DNA of 64,000 nt from Lewinellaceae bacterium (GTDB lineage: Bacteria > Bacteroidota > Bacteroidia > Chitinophagales > Saprospiraceae): NCBI GenBank assembly GCA_020636375.1, contig JACJXZ010000010.1:62001-126000 (forward strand), in the 5' to 3' direction. The notes beneath the pieces were generated by a model that worked only from the letters and a program-made list of their open reading frames with translations, did no database searches and had not been told where the DNA came from. The position numbers were made by a program, and so were the translations under genes. Of this stretch, positions 1-18,097 are shown piece after piece; the stretch's first letter is position 1; each line of letters starts with the position of its first letter.

Positions 1-2
1 TG

Positions 3-587
3 CCCGAAAAAGATGGCTATGAGCTCACCACGACCCTGAAAAACGACGAACGAACCGATCACATCCCCATCGTGCTGCTCACCGCCAAGGCGGATTTCGA
101 TTCCAGGATGAGCGGCCTCGAAAAAGGAGCGGATGTCTACCTGGCCAAGCCCTTCGAAAAGAGAGAACTGCTCGTCCGGCTGGAAAAACTGCTGGAGCTG
201 CGCCGGAAACTCCAGGCCCGTTATGCCGGCTGGGTGAAAGTTGCGGAGGATGCCGGCGAGCCGGCGGCGCCGGAACACCCCTTCCTGCAAAAATTCCATG
301 CGCTGATCGAAGAAGAAATGTCCAATGCCGAGCTGGACATGGAAAAGCTGTGCCGTTCCTTCGGCATGAGCCGTTCGCAGTTGTTCCGCAAGGTCAAGGC
401 GCTCACCGATAAATCGCCCACCGTTCTGATCCGCTCCATCCGCCTGCAAAAAGGCAGGGAATTGCTCGCTACCTCCGAGCTCACCATCTCCGAGATCGCC
501 TACGAAGTTGGTTTCACCTCCCTCAACTATTTTTCCGCCGCTTTTTTCGAGGAATTCGGGGTTCGTCCGAGCTCATTCCGCAAGTAG
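3..587 (+). CDS. C-terminal part of a hybrid sensor/response regulator with AraC-type HTH output
   Basis: The gene enters from the left edge and is read from base 3. The visible part begins inside a receiver domain (PEKDGYEL near the phosphoacceptor region, then 'PIVLLTAK' and the conserved lysine in 'LAKPF'), followed by a short linker and an AraC-type double helix-turn-helix up to the TAG at 585-587 ('SISEIAYEVGFTSLNYF'-like signature, here ISEIAYEVGFTSLNYFSAAF). This order is typical of Bacteroidota hybrid two-component proteins (sensor-kinase-receiver-AraC) that sense extracellular nutrients, but the sensor and kinase parts lie outside the window, so a stand-alone response regulator cannot be excluded. 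It is probably a DNA-binding regulator; whether it controls the adhesin genes downstream is unknown. The next gene is 297 bp away and separated by a palindrome. Confidence 0.85.
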   Translation, partial: PEKDGYELTTTLKNDERTDHIPIVLLTAKADFDSRMSGLEKGADVYLAKPFEKRELLVRLEKLLELRRKLQARYAGWVKVAEDAGEPAAPEHPFLQKFHALIEEEMSNAELDMEKLCRSFGMSRSQLFRKVKALTDKSPTVLIRSIRLQKGRELLATSELTISEIAYEVGFTSLNYFSAAFFEEFGVRPSSFRK

Positions 588-747
588 CTGATTTCCAATT
601 AATAAAGACAGGTGTTTCAGGCTGGTTGCAACCTGAGCGGTAGCATTTTTCTCCCCGCTGCAACATAGTCTGTAATGTTTGGCACATGAGTACCAGTGCT
701 CCGGCAGGGTTTGCCCCCATCTTTGGTGCATCGGAAAATATTCCCTT

Positions 748-850
748 CTCTGACATTTTTTGCGGGGCAGACTAAAGTTGGGAGCTAAAGCGACAGCAGG
801 AGCTGTGCTTCCGACTTTAGTCTGGCTCTAGTCCGCAGAAATTGTCAGAG
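748..850. repeat. ~100-bp imperfect intergenic palindrome
   Basis: The outer arms CTCTGACA and TGTCAGAG bracket inner arms CAGACTAAAGT and ACTTTAGTCTG, with a smaller hairpin AAGCGACAGC/GCTGTGCTT at the tip. The element lies 35 bp before the start of the first giant T9SS gene and could be a MITE-like insertion or a 5' leader structure. The rest of 588-884 shows nothing I recognise. Confidence 0.7.
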
Positions 851-884
851 AATCAAACATTCATTGTAATCCAAGCTAAGCATC

Positions 885-3800
885 ATGAAAAACAGGTTGA
901 ACCATCTATCAAAAATCACCCTTTTGCTCATTCTCTTAATGACGACTAGTATGGCCGCTTCAGCCCAGACGCTGAACAACGACGGCAATACCCATACCAT
1001 CAGTGCCAACGGTTCCAGTCAACATCAGGGTTCTGCACAAGACTATATCATTCCTTCCAATCCCGGCCACAACACCCTCAGTTTTACCCTCAGAGGAGGT
1101 GATGGAGGTTACGCCAAAGCCGGCGATGATTGCCAAAGCAATGGCGGGGAAGGCGCTACCACGGTAGCTGAATTTTGGGTGGGCAACGGCGCCAATGACT
1201 TGGCACCCGGAGGGACCATCCGCTTTCTTGTGGGAAAATATGGCAGTAGGGGCTTGGTTGGCGGCTCAATTGCTACAACTGGCGCCGGAGGCGGTGGCAC
1301 GGCTGTTTTGTACCGGCCAACGAGCAACGACCCATGGGAAATTCTGGCTGTGGCCGGTGGCGGTGGCGGCGCCTATCAAGGAAATGTCTTTGGCGGATGC
1401 GTAGATAGCCAGCAAGGACAGGGGGGGCGCTCAACGGAGGGCGGGGGAAACGGAGAGGGTGCCAATAGCGGTTCCGGGGGAACAAACGGCAACGGTGGTG
1501 GCGGCGGTGGCGGATCAGAAGGCGGCGGTGGCGGCGGGGGTGCCAATTCCGACGGTGGTGGTGGCAGTACCGGTGGCAAGAAAGGTTTTCCGAATGGCGG
1601 CGGTGGCGGCACCCACGCACAATATGGCGGCTGGGGTTTCGGCGGTGGTGGCGGTGGTGGTGAATGTTGTGGCGGTGGTGGTGGTGGTGGTGGTTATTCC
1701 GGTGGTGGTGGCGGTGCTAATGCCAATAACGGCGGCGGTGGCGGCAGCTACGCTAACACAATCTATGCCATCAGCAGTACCAAAACGGAAGGTGCTAACG
1801 GAGGAGGCAACTCCCAGAACGGATGGGTGGAATATACCTTTTCAAGTACGATTATTGAATGGACGGGAGCCATTGATAACAACTGGCACAACAGCGGCAA
1901 CTGGTCTCCATCCAAGATACCCAGCAGTTTGGATTTCGTTGATATTAGTGCTGCTAATAATGATCCTCACATTTGGTCTGGTTCTCCTGCCACTGCAAAG
2001 GTCGTACGGGTGTTAGGCGGAGGAGAACTGACCATTGAGCCAAATGCTACGTTGAATATTTCCCCCCATATATCTAACGGCATTTCCAATAATGGAATGA
2101 TTACCAATGATAATGGTGAAATCAACATTTCCACGGTAGGATTCAGCACCTATACCGGCATCTTAAATAATACGAATGCTACCTTCACCAATAAGTTTGG
2201 CGGCGTCATCAATATTGTGGGAATGGATGGAAACGGGATATTCAACAACTCCAATTCCATTTTCACAAACCAATTGGGAGGTACCATCAATATCGGTACA
2301 GTAAGTGGTCCGATTGGTGAAAATGGCATCCAAAACGAAGCCGGCGGTACTTTTTCTAACTTTGGTGCGCTGAATATCAGAAAAGCCAACCTTGTAGGTA
2401 TTCAAAACGCAGGAACTTTCTCGAACAATATTGGTGGTTATATCGAGGTTCGGGAAACCGGTCAGGACGGGATTCATTGCACCGGAGGTGCCTTCACCAA
2501 CAATGGCACAACGGAAATTGGTCAAAGTGGCGCTATTGGCGATGACGGAATTGAGAACCAGTCAGGCAGCACGTTTACCAATTCCGGAACCTTGGCAATC
2601 ATGAATACCACCAATAAGGGTATCTATAATGATGGAACGTTTACCAACAACTCAAACGCCACGCTCACTATATCCCAAACAGGAACTATAGGAATTCACA
2701 GTAGCGCCGGTTCTTTTAACAATGATGGCGGTACAATCAATATTGGTTCCGTGAGTGGAGGGATTGGAGAAAATGGAATTCAAAACGAATCGGGCAGTAC
2801 TTTTTCCAATTCCGGGTCTCTGAATATCCAGTATATTGATGATAATGGTATCTATAATTCGGGCGGTTTCACGAATCAGGCGACTGGTAATATCGAAATC
2901 GGGTTAAATGGCTCAATCTATCACAACGGGATACTCAATATGTACGGTTCTACTTTTAACAACTCAGGAACACTGAAGGTCAGGGATGTGAATTCGAGTG
3001 GTATTGTCAATTTTGGCCTCTTTTCGAACTATTCGACTGGAAACATCTTTGCTGATGATACCTTCCATAGCATTTATAACTATGTCACTTTTGAAAACAG
3101 TGGCAGCATTACCATTGGATCCATCGCCAGCAGTCAACTTACTGGTATATATAATCAGGGCTCCTTTTCCAATCTTTCCAATGCCTCCATCATTATTGAG
3201 AATGCAGGTTCTAATGGTATTTCGAACCGTGATAACGGTGCATTCACAAATGAGGGATTGATTAAAATTGGGGAAAACGGGAATATATCCAGTTTTGCTA
3301 TTCATAATGATGGCAACGGCAATACTGTTTTCCTCAATAGTTCCTGTAGTGCCGTTATCCACGTTTTTGATAAAAATATAGCAGATCCCCAAAACTCTTT
3401 CACCAATACCGGTTTTATCCTTCAAGAGTCCAACGCCAGCAGCAATATCAACATCAACAACGGCACCATCCTGTACAATGCGGGCACCTTTACTGCAAAT
3501 GGCAATGCACCAGTTTCTCTTTCCGCTAGCTTTTCTGGCAAAAGTATTTGGAGGGGCTGTAATGGTAGCGCTTGGGAGAATGCTGGAAATTGGTATCCTG
3601 CTGGTATCCCTACCGCTGCTGACGGGGTGGTCATTTGTCCGGCAAATAGCTATCCACAGATTAATACTTCGGCACAAGCGGAATCCGTCCTGGTTGAACA
3701 GTGGAATCTATTCAACAACGGCACCCTTACCGTGACCGACGGAGACCTTGATATAAATCTGGGCGCAACGGTACAGGGCAACGGACAATACTACCTGAAT

Positions 3801-6800
3801 GGAGATTTCAAGGTTGATGGTGGTACGTTTAATGCGGGCAACTCCACCGTTACCATGACGGGGGCTACTGACGCCATGATTATGGTAAGCGGTGGCGCTC
3901 AGACAAATTTTTATAACTTGGTTATCGATAAACCCTCCGATAAGACGGTCTCAATCAATTCAACGGTCTCTGTCATCAATGAACTGACGATTAATTCCGG
4001 TGACCTCACGGTGAATGGAGTGCTCAACTGCTCGTCTCTACACCTGCCCAACGGAACCGATGTAACGAACACCGGGTACATTCTTGTGCAAGGCGGTGGC
4101 TCTTTTTGGATTCAATCAGGCGCTTCGGCACAAGGGAACGGCGGATATTTTTTACAGGGAGACTTTTTGTTAGATGGAGGGACGTTCACGCCCGGGACTT
4201 CCACCGTTACGCTTACGGGGATAACGGACATAACTGTGATGGCAAACGGTGGCGCTCAGACAGATTTTTATAATCTGGTTATTGATAAACCCTCCGACAA
4301 GACGGTCTCAATCAATTCAACGGTCGCTGTCACCAATGAACTGACGATTAATGCAGGTGACCTCACGGTAAATGGAGCGCTCTACTGTCCGTCTCTACAC
4401 CTGCTCAACGGTACCGATGTAACGAATGCCGGGTACATTATTGTGCAAGGCGGCGGCTCCTTTTGGATTCAATCAGGCGCTTCGGCACAAGGAAACGGCG
4501 AATATTATTTACAAGGAGACTTCCTATTAGATGGTGGGACGTTCACGCCCGGTACTTCTATTGTCGTTTTAAACGGGACTGGCACCCAGCTCATCTCTCC
4601 CGACCCTGTAAGCTTTTACAACCTGGTGGTGGACAAGCCCTCCGACCAAAAAGTAATCTTTGAAGACGTAACGGTCACCAATGCTCTAACCGTTTCTGTA
4701 GGCGACTTGGAAATTACTAATGGTCATTACCTGACCAGCCCCTCTCTCATTTTGGACAGTGGTTCTGATTTGGCCAACCATGGCAGTCTCACTTGTGCTG
4801 TTGGTCTGTTATGGGTCAAAACAGGCGCGACTGCACAAGGCAACGGGCTATACACCTTAAACAATAACTTTACCGTAAGCACGGGAGCCACGTTCATCCC
4901 GGGCACTTCTACCGTGATAATGACCGGGGCGGGTAATAGGATTATTGGCAATTCGCTTATCGATTTTTACAACCTGGAAATCAATAAAACATCGGGGGGC
5001 AATGCTAAAATCACCGGTGATTTGACTATTTCCAATGAGTTGAACATGGTGTCCGGCAACTTGGATTTGAACAATAAAACTATTGAACTTATTGGTAACG
5101 GTACCATCGTAGGAGAAGGCGTTGCGAGTTATATTTACAGCAGCATCGGAACAGGGGTAGTGAAAAAAACTACTAACTTGAATGCTCCCGCTGCGGAAAA
5201 TCCCGGCAACATTGGCACCAGCATTACGTCTGCTGCCAACCTTGGCTCCACCACCATCCAACGGGGGCACGAGGTGCAGGATGTCAACGGCGAAGTGAGC
5301 ATCAAACGCTACTACGACATCTCTCCGGCCACCAACTCGGGGCTGGATGCGACGGTGCGCTTCAACTACTTGGACTATGAATTGAACGGCATCACAGAAA
5401 GTGAACTGGTGCCCTACCGATTCAATGGAACGAACTGGGAATACCATTCCGTGAGTGCCAGTGATGCAACAGCCAACTGGGTGGAAACCCAAAACGTGGA
5501 TGCCTTCTCCGTGTGGACATTGGCTAATTGTAACCAAACCAACTTCTACGCAGATACGGATGGTGATGGATATGGAGATCCGGCGGCTTCCGTACTGGAC
5601 TGTGTCGCTCCGAGCGGTTATGTCAGCGACAATACCGACTGCGACGACAGCGACGCCGATGAGTTCCCCGGCCAGACCTGGTACATTGATGCCGATGGTG
5701 ACGGATATGGCATTTCTGCTACCACCGCCTGCGAACGGCCAACCAATGGCTTCTTGCGCAGCGAACTGAATGGCATCGGTGATTGTGATGATGACAACCC
5801 TGATGTAGCCAGGGATCGAAGATGGTACATTGATGCCGACGGCGATAACTATAGCGGATCGACCAGCATCACGGCCTGCTACCGTCCAAGCAATGGTTTC
5901 TTACTCAGCGAGCTGAGTGGCACCGACGATTGTGATGATACCGACCCGAATGAGTTCCCTGGGCAAATTTGGTATAAAGATTTTGATGATGACGGATACC
6001 CAGGAAATGGAATAACGGCAGCCTGTGAGCGCCCGGCCGGAACCAAGCTGGCCAGCGAACTCATTAGCCTTTCCCCAATAGATTGCGACGACAGCGACCC
6101 AGCAGTGAATATGTTACAAACTTGGTATCGGGATGAAGACAATGATAATTACACTTCTGGGGCTGCTGCCGCAGCCTGTCATCGCCCATCTGGATATAAA
6201 CTGGCCAGCGAATTGGTGAATACCACCGACATCGACTGCAACGACTCTGACGCCAATGCCAGCCCCAACCCCGATTGCTCCGTCACCACTCGTACCTGGA
6301 CAGGACACCTCAGCACCGACTGGGAGGAGGCCTGCAACTGGTCGCCCAACTGTGTACCGACCGCCAGCGACAATGTGGCCATCCCGAACGTGGCCAACGC
6401 CCCGGTCATTTCAGCAACGTCCGTGGCCTCGGTCAAATCCGTGAAAGTAAATTCCGGAGGTGCCCTGGTCATCAGCAGTGGCGGCAGTTTGACGATTGAC
6501 GGCTCAAGTTTAGATGGATTGGACAACAACGGCGGGACGGTTACCAATGAAGGGACCCTTACCATTGACAATGTGATTAATTTTAGTGGGATATATAATC
6601 GTTCCGGCGGCACCTTCACCAACGCCGGTATCATTGACATTGGCCAAAACGGGGGAACTGATAACATCAGGGGCGCAGGCGTTTGGAATGAAGCGGCCTT
6701 CAACCACAACGGCGGCCAAATAAATATTGACAATACCAAGGACTATGGTGGAATAGTGAATATCGGCAGCGGTGTCTTCAACAATGCCGCTACCCTCAAC

Positions 6801-9800
6801 ATCGGTCAAAACGGCGGGGTCTCAGAAGATGGAATCCGCAATGCCGCCACCTTCAACCACAACGGCGGCCAAATAAATATTGACAATACGGGAAGCAATG
6901 GGATATTTAACGAATCCGGCGTCTTTACCAATGCAGCCATCCTCAATATCGGCCAAAACGGCGGGGCTGGCAACATCGTATTAATTGGCATCGCAAATTT
7001 AGCCACCTTCAACCACAACGCCTCCCAAATAAACATTGACAATGTGGGAGGCAATGGGATTGAGAATGTTGGCAGTGGCGTCTTCACCAATGCCGCTACC
7101 CTCAACATCGGCCAGAACGGGCAGGTAGGTAACGGCATCTATAATGAAGCGACCTTCAACCACAACGACGGCCAAATAAATATAGACAATACGTTAGGTA
7201 ACGGTGGGATATTTAATTATTCTGGCACTTTCAACAACGCCGCCATCCTCAACATCGGCCAAAACGGGGGGACAGCTAACGTCGCACCTGTTGGCATCAT
7301 AAATATAAATGGAGGTATCTTCAACCACAACGGTTCCCAGATAAATATTGACAATTCTGTCGGCGAAGCGATTTGGAATTTGGCCAACAGCACCTTCACC
7401 AACAGCGCTGCCATCGTTATCGGGGCTGTCGGCGCCCCGGGCAGCTCCGGTATTAAGAATGCGGCGACCTTCAACAACAGCGCTTGTGGCGTAATCGAAA
7501 TCATCACCGACAACATCATCAACAATTCCGGAAATTTTTCCAACAGCGGCCTGCTGATTGAGAACGCTTCCGGCAACAGCGGCATTACTACCAACGACGG
7601 CATCGTGAACAACCTGAACGGCGGCGCCTTTTCCGTCGCCACGAACAACGAAATCATCGTCGAATCCACCACCACCACGGATTGTGCTTCCGTCAGCCCG
7701 GCCTTTGGCCTGGGCGCCACATTGGACTTCAACATACTCGGCGTTTTCACCGATGCCAATGCCACCCAGCCGGCAGGGACGTATGATGTGGCCACCAATA
7801 CCTTCACCCCGGACAACGGCCTGTCAACAGGGGCCACTGTTTTTTATGTAAAAATAGAAGACCCCGTGGGCGGCTGCACCCGCACCGTGCAGTGGGAGGT
7901 GAATAGCACCGGGACATTGTCCACCTTTTATGCTGATGCGGACGGAGACGGCTATACCACCGGCGCTACCCAGGTAGCATGCATAGCCCCGGCAGGATAC
8001 CGGCCGGCCTCGGAACTGGTCAATACCACCGACCTCGACTGCAACGACGGCGACGCCAACGTCAACCCCAACCCCGATTGCTCCACCACTACCCGCACCT
8101 GGACCGGACACATCAGCACCGACTGGGAGGAGGCCTGCAACTGGTCGCCGAACTGCGTGCCGACAGCCAGCGATGATGTGACCATCCCGAATGTGGCCAA
8201 TGACCCGGTCATTTCGGGCACAACGGCAGCGGTCGCCAAATCGGTCACCGTGAATGGCGGCAGTGTACTGACTATACTTTCCGACGGTAGCCTGGCCATC
8301 AACGGCTCAACGCTAACTGCACTGACCATTAATGGGACGGTCGAAAACCACGGCGCCATTGAGATCGGCACTTCGGTAGGAATTGGGGGAGTAGGTATAA
8401 GTAATAAAGGAAGTTTTTTCAATCGCACTGGCGCCATCCTGACCATTGAAAACACAACCGGTAGTGGAATATCTGGGGTTATCAACAGTCCCCAATTCCT
8501 CAATGAAAGTGGTGCTATGGTGTCCATTGACCAGATTGGGGAATATGGCATCCATACCAGGACGGGAAGTTTTATAAATGAAGGTGAAATGACCTTTGGC
8601 CAAACAGGAAATTATGGTATATATAATCTTAATACAACTATCACCAATGCAAGCTGCGGGACTTGGTATATCGAAAGTGGTTTCAGAAATTTGGACCTCA
8701 TTACCAATGAGGGACTGCTGGTGGTCAACACAGCGGAATCCCACAGCAATACGAATCTTGTCAACAACGGTATCATAAGCTATCCCCAGGGTAATCCCCT
8801 TCCGAATGTAACCAACAATGAAATCATCATCGCTCCGGTCACCACATCAGATTGTTCGGCTGTAAGCCCTGCCTTCGACCTCGGCTCGCCGGTGGATTTC
8901 AACATCCTTGGCATTTTTACAGATGCCAATGCAACCCAGTCTGCAGGGACGTACGATGCAGGGACAAATACCTTTACACCGACCAGTGGCTTGTTGCAGG
9001 CTACCACTGTTTTTTATGTAAAAATAGAAGATGCAGTGGGCGGCTGCACCCGCACCGTGGAATGGGAGGTGAACAGTACAGGAGGTACATTGGTCACCTG
9101 CTACCTCGACAGCGATGGCGACACGTATGGCGATGCGGCCAACAGCGAGGTGTTCTGTGAGGCCTGCGGAACCGGGTATGTGGCCGACAACACCGACTGC
9201 GACGACGGCGATGCCGACGAGTTCCCCAGCCAGGCCTGGTATCCTGACAGCGATAACGATGGCTACAGGGGTGCGGCCTCTTTGATTGGCTGCGAGCGCC
9301 CTTCAGGTTACAAAACGGCAGATGAGCTCATCAACATCACTGATATCGATTGCAATGACGGTGACGCGGCGGTGTTCATGAACCAAACCTGGTTTGAGGA
9401 TGTGGACGGCGACGGGTACCATTCCGGCAGTTTCTTCATTGCCTGCAACCGCCCGGCCGGTTTCAAACTGGGCAGTGAACTGGTGAACACCACCGATACC
9501 GACTGCGACGACACCGACCCGGCTGTCAACCCCGGTGCGACCGAGGTATACAACGGCATTGATGACGATTGCGACGGCCTGGTGGATGGAGATGATCCGT
9601 CTGTAGTCGGCAATACGCCGCCGGTCGCCGTTTGCCAGGACATTACGGTCGATGTCGATGCCAATTGCCAGGGCACAGCTATAGCCGCTGATTTTGACGG
9701 TGGATCGACAGATCCGGAACAGGATGCCCTGACCTTTACCGTCAGCCCGGCCGGACCTTATCCGGAGGGGATCACCGCCGTCACCCTGACGGTAAGCGAC

Positions 9801-10610
9801 GGTGATTTAAGTGACAATTGCTCTGCTACGATCACGGTAGCCGGCGAAGTCTCGATCAATATGGCCGCTCCTCAAAAACTCTGGCCTCCGGATAACACTT
9901 ATCAAACCTTCACGGTAGCGCAGATGGTGACCGGCGTATCCGGCAGCTGTGATAATGGGGTGGCCGGCGTATGGATAGAAAGCGCGAGCAGCGATGAAAG
10001 CGAAGATGATCCTAGTACTTACGACGGCAGTACGCTGGAAGATATCGTGATCAGCGCCGATTGCCAATCCGTACAATTACGTAAAGAAAGGATGAGTAAT
10101 GGCAACGGCCGGGTGTATACGATCACGCTGGCCTATCAGGATGCGGCCGGCAATATCAGCTACGCTGATTATCTGATTTCTGTGCCGCGTTGGCCCTGGG
10201 GCTGGTACAGCAATGCCGTAGACGACGGAGCGGTTTACATTGAGAATTGCGGCGGCGCCGGCAGTACAGCGACCATCTCATCCGACGCCGTACCTCAGAC
10301 GATCGATCTGTCAGGGGAAATTTTCCGGGAAGCTAAAGTCGACATGGAGATCTATCCCAATCCTTTCCATTCGGAAACGAACCTGAAGATCCATTTGCCG
10401 GAGGCGGCCTTTACGACGATCAGCGTCTTTAATCTGCAGGGGCAGTTGGTACGACAATTGAACAGTGAATCATTGGGCGCCGGCGAGCACCAACGACGGT
10501 GGGACGGTACGGATAGGAGCGGCCGGCCGCTGCCTTCCGGCATGTATATGGTACAGTTGCGGTTTGGGGAAGAAGTGGTCAACAAAAAAGTATTGTTGCA
10601 GCGCCATTAA
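885..10610 (+). CDS. Giant secreted T9SS adhesin-like protein with repeats (3241 aa)
   Basis: A very large cell-surface or secreted protein. Residues 1-28 are a signal peptide ending ASAQT. Next come a glycine-rich stretch (about 70-290), a tryptophan module of the 'W-G...W...NW....P' kind (repeated near 885, 1800 and 2400), long runs of degenerate 'FTNxGxIxIGxxG' repeats (380-865, 1870-2260, 2480-2640; probably a beta-helix), a set of ~119-aa repeats (965-1390), and cysteine/aspartate-rich metal-binding repeats of the MopE type (DADGDGYG...DCDDSDA; 1550-1795 and 2735-2905). An HYR-like beta-sandwich (about 2910-2985) and a C-terminal type A sorting domain follow (PNPF...GMYMVQL...KKVLLQRH, 3150-3241). 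Known T9SS biology suggests transport across the outer membrane and surface attachment or release; an adhesin or matrix role is inference. A paralogue follows directly, so the two are probably co-transcribed. Confidence 0.9.
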   Translation: MKNRLNHLSKITLLLILLMTTSMAASAQTLNNDGNTHTISANGSSQHQGSAQDYIIPSNPGHNTLSFTLRGGDGGYAKAGDDCQSNGGEGATTVAEFWVGNGANDLAPGGTIRFLVGKYGSRGLVGGSIATTGAGGGGTAVLYRPTSNDPWEILAVAGGGGGAYQGNVFGGCVDSQQGQGGRSTEGGGNGEGANSGSGGTNGNGGGGGGGSEGGGGGGGANSDGGGGSTGGKKGFPNGGGGGTHAQYGGWGFGGGGGGGECCGGGGGGGGYSGGGGGANANNGGGGGSYANTIYAISSTKTEGANGGGNSQNGWVEYTFSSTIIEWTGAIDNNWHNSGNWSPSKIPSSLDFVDISAANNDPHIWSGSPATAKVVRVLGGGELTIEPNATLNISPHISNGISNNGMITNDNGEINISTVGFSTYTGILNNTNATFTNKFGGVINIVGMDGNGIFNNSNSIFTNQLGGTINIGTVSGPIGENGIQNEAGGTFSNFGALNIRKANLVGIQNAGTFSNNIGGYIEVRETGQDGIHCTGGAFTNNGTTEIGQSGAIGDDGIENQSGSTFTNSGTLAIMNTTNKGIYNDGTFTNNSNATLTISQTGTIGIHSSAGSFNNDGGTINIGSVSGGIGENGIQNESGSTFSNSGSLNIQYIDDNGIYNSGGFTNQATGNIEIGLNGSIYHNGILNMYGSTFNNSGTLKVRDVNSSGIVNFGLFSNYSTGNIFADDTFHSIYNYVTFENSGSITIGSIASSQLTGIYNQGSFSNLSNASIIIENAGSNGISNRDNGAFTNEGLIKIGENGNISSFAIHNDGNGNTVFLNSSCSAVIHVFDKNIADPQNSFTNTGFILQESNASSNININNGTILYNAGTFTANGNAPVSLSASFSGKSIWRGCNGSAWENAGNWYPAGIPTAADGVVICPANSYPQINTSAQAESVLVEQWNLFNNGTLTVTDGDLDINLGATVQGNGQYYLNGDFKVDGGTFNAGNSTVTMTGATDAMIMVSGGAQTNFYNLVIDKPSDKTVSINSTVSVINELTINSGDLTVNGVLNCSSLHLPNGTDVTNTGYILVQGGGSFWIQSGASAQGNGGYFLQGDFLLDGGTFTPGTSTVTLTGITDITVMANGGAQTDFYNLVIDKPSDKTVSINSTVAVTNELTINAGDLTVNGALYCPSLHLLNGTDVTNAGYIIVQGGGSFWIQSGASAQGNGEYYLQGDFLLDGGTFTPGTSIVVLNGTGTQLISPDPVSFYNLVVDKPSDQKVIFEDVTVTNALTVSVGDLEITNGHYLTSPSLILDSGSDLANHGSLTCAVGLLWVKTGATAQGNGLYTLNNNFTVSTGATFIPGTSTVIMTGAGNRIIGNSLIDFYNLEINKTSGGNAKITGDLTISNELNMVSGNLDLNNKTIELIGNGTIVGEGVASYIYSSIGTGVVKKTTNLNAPAAENPGNIGTSITSAANLGSTTIQRGHEVQDVNGEVSIKRYYDISPATNSGLDATVRFNYLDYELNGITESELVPYRFNGTNWEYHSVSASDATANWVETQNVDAFSVWTLANCNQTNFYADTDGDGYGDPAASVLDCVAPSGYVSDNTDCDDSDADEFPGQTWYIDADGDGYGISATTACERPTNGFLRSELNGIGDCDDDNPDVARDRRWYIDADGDNYSGSTSITACYRPSNGFLLSELSGTDDCDDTDPNEFPGQIWYKDFDDDGYPGNGITAACERPAGTKLASELISLSPIDCDDSDPAVNMLQTWYRDEDNDNYTSGAAAAACHRPSGYKLASELVNTTDIDCNDSDANASPNPDCSVTTRTWTGHLSTDWEEACNWSPNCVPTASDNVAIPNVANAPVISATSVASVKSVKVNSGGALVISSGGSLTIDGSSLDGLDNNGGTVTNEGTLTIDNVINFSGIYNRSGGTFTNAGIIDIGQNGGTDNIRGAGVWNEAAFNHNGGQINIDNTKDYGGIVNIGSGVFNNAATLNIGQNGGVSEDGIRNAATFNHNGGQINIDNTGSNGIFNESGVFTNAAILNIGQNGGAGNIVLIGIANLATFNHNASQINIDNVGGNGIENVGSGVFTNAATLNIGQNGQVGNGIYNEATFNHNDGQINIDNTLGNGGIFNYSGTFNNAAILNIGQNGGTANVAPVGIININGGIFNHNGSQINIDNSVGEAIWNLANSTFTNSAAIVIGAVGAPGSSGIKNAATFNNSACGVIEIITDNIINNSGNFSNSGLLIENASGNSGITTNDGIVNNLNGGAFSVATNNEIIVESTTTTDCASVSPAFGLGATLDFNILGVFTDANATQPAGTYDVATNTFTPDNGLSTGATVFYVKIEDPVGGCTRTVQWEVNSTGTLSTFYADADGDGYTTGATQVACIAPAGYRPASELVNTTDLDCNDGDANVNPNPDCSTTTRTWTGHISTDWEEACNWSPNCVPTASDDVTIPNVANDPVISGTTAAVAKSVTVNGGSVLTILSDGSLAINGSTLTALTINGTVENHGAIEIGTSVGIGGVGISNKGSFFNRTGAILTIENTTGSGISGVINSPQFLNESGAMVSIDQIGEYGIHTRTGSFINEGEMTFGQTGNYGIYNLNTTITNASCGTWYIESGFRNLDLITNEGLLVVNTAESHSNTNLVNNGIISYPQGNPLPNVTNNEIIIAPVTTSDCSAVSPAFDLGSPVDFNILGIFTDANATQSAGTYDAGTNTFTPTSGLLQATTVFYVKIEDAVGGCTRTVEWEVNSTGGTLVTCYLDSDGDTYGDAANSEVFCEACGTGYVADNTDCDDGDADEFPSQAWYPDSDNDGYRGAASLIGCERPSGYKTADELINITDIDCNDGDAAVFMNQTWFEDVDGDGYHSGSFFIACNRPAGFKLGSELVNTTDTDCDDTDPAVNPGATEVYNGIDDDCDGLVDGDDPSVVGNTPPVAVCQDITVDVDANCQGTAIAADFDGGSTDPEQDALTFTVSPAGPYPEGITAVTLTVSDGDLSDNCSATITVAGEVSINMAAPQKLWPPDNTYQTFTVAQMVTGVSGSCDNGVAGVWIESASSDESEDDPSTYDGSTLEDIVISADCQSVQLRKERMSNGNGRVYTITLAYQDAAGNISYADYLISVPRWPWGWYSNAVDDGAVYIENCGGAGSTATISSDAVPQTIDLSGEIFREAKVDMEIYPNPFHSETNLKIHLPEAAFTTISVFNLQGQLVRQLNSESLGAGEHQRRWDGTDRSGRPLPSGMYMVQLRFGEEVVNKKVLLQRH
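3780..5060 (+). repeat. In-frame ~119-aa tandem repeats inside the giant adhesin
   Basis: Units carrying FYNLVIDKPSDK occur at 3908 and 4265 (period exactly 357 nt, nearly identical DNA), with more diverged copies at about 4613 and 4965. The two first units share long identical stretches such as GGGSFWIQSGASAQGNG, showing recent duplication or gene conversion. Confidence 0.85.
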
Positions 10611-10629
10611 TTATTCAAAAACGGAGTTG

Positions 10630-10661
10630 GCATGTGGCCAAAACCAAATTTGGTCACATGC
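10630..10661. repeat. Intercistronic hairpin between the two giant T9SS genes
   Basis: GCATGTGGCCAAA and TTTGGTCACATGC form a 13-bp stem with one mismatch, in the 86-bp gap between the two genes. It has no T-tract, so it is more likely an mRNA-processing or stability structure than a terminator. It overlaps the in-frame ATG at 10634, which argues for the later start at 10697. Confidence 0.6.
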
Positions 10662-10696
10662 CCGGCTACAGGAAACCTATTCAAAACACAATTACC

Positions 10697-18010
<7,314 letters not shown>

Positions 18011-18030
18011 AGAAACACTGGGAAAATGGG

Positions 18031-18062
18031 AATCCCGGGCCTGGTGTCCGGGATTTCTTTTT
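18031..18062 (+). terminator. Rho-independent terminator after the giant T9SS gene pair
   Basis: AATCCCGG and CCGGGATT form a stem followed by TTCTTTTT, 20 bp after the stop codon at 18010. It separates the + strand pair from the minus-strand symporter locus. Confidence 0.8.
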
Positions 18063-18097
18063 GAGTACGTAAGGGGCATATTTTGAATAAATAACAC

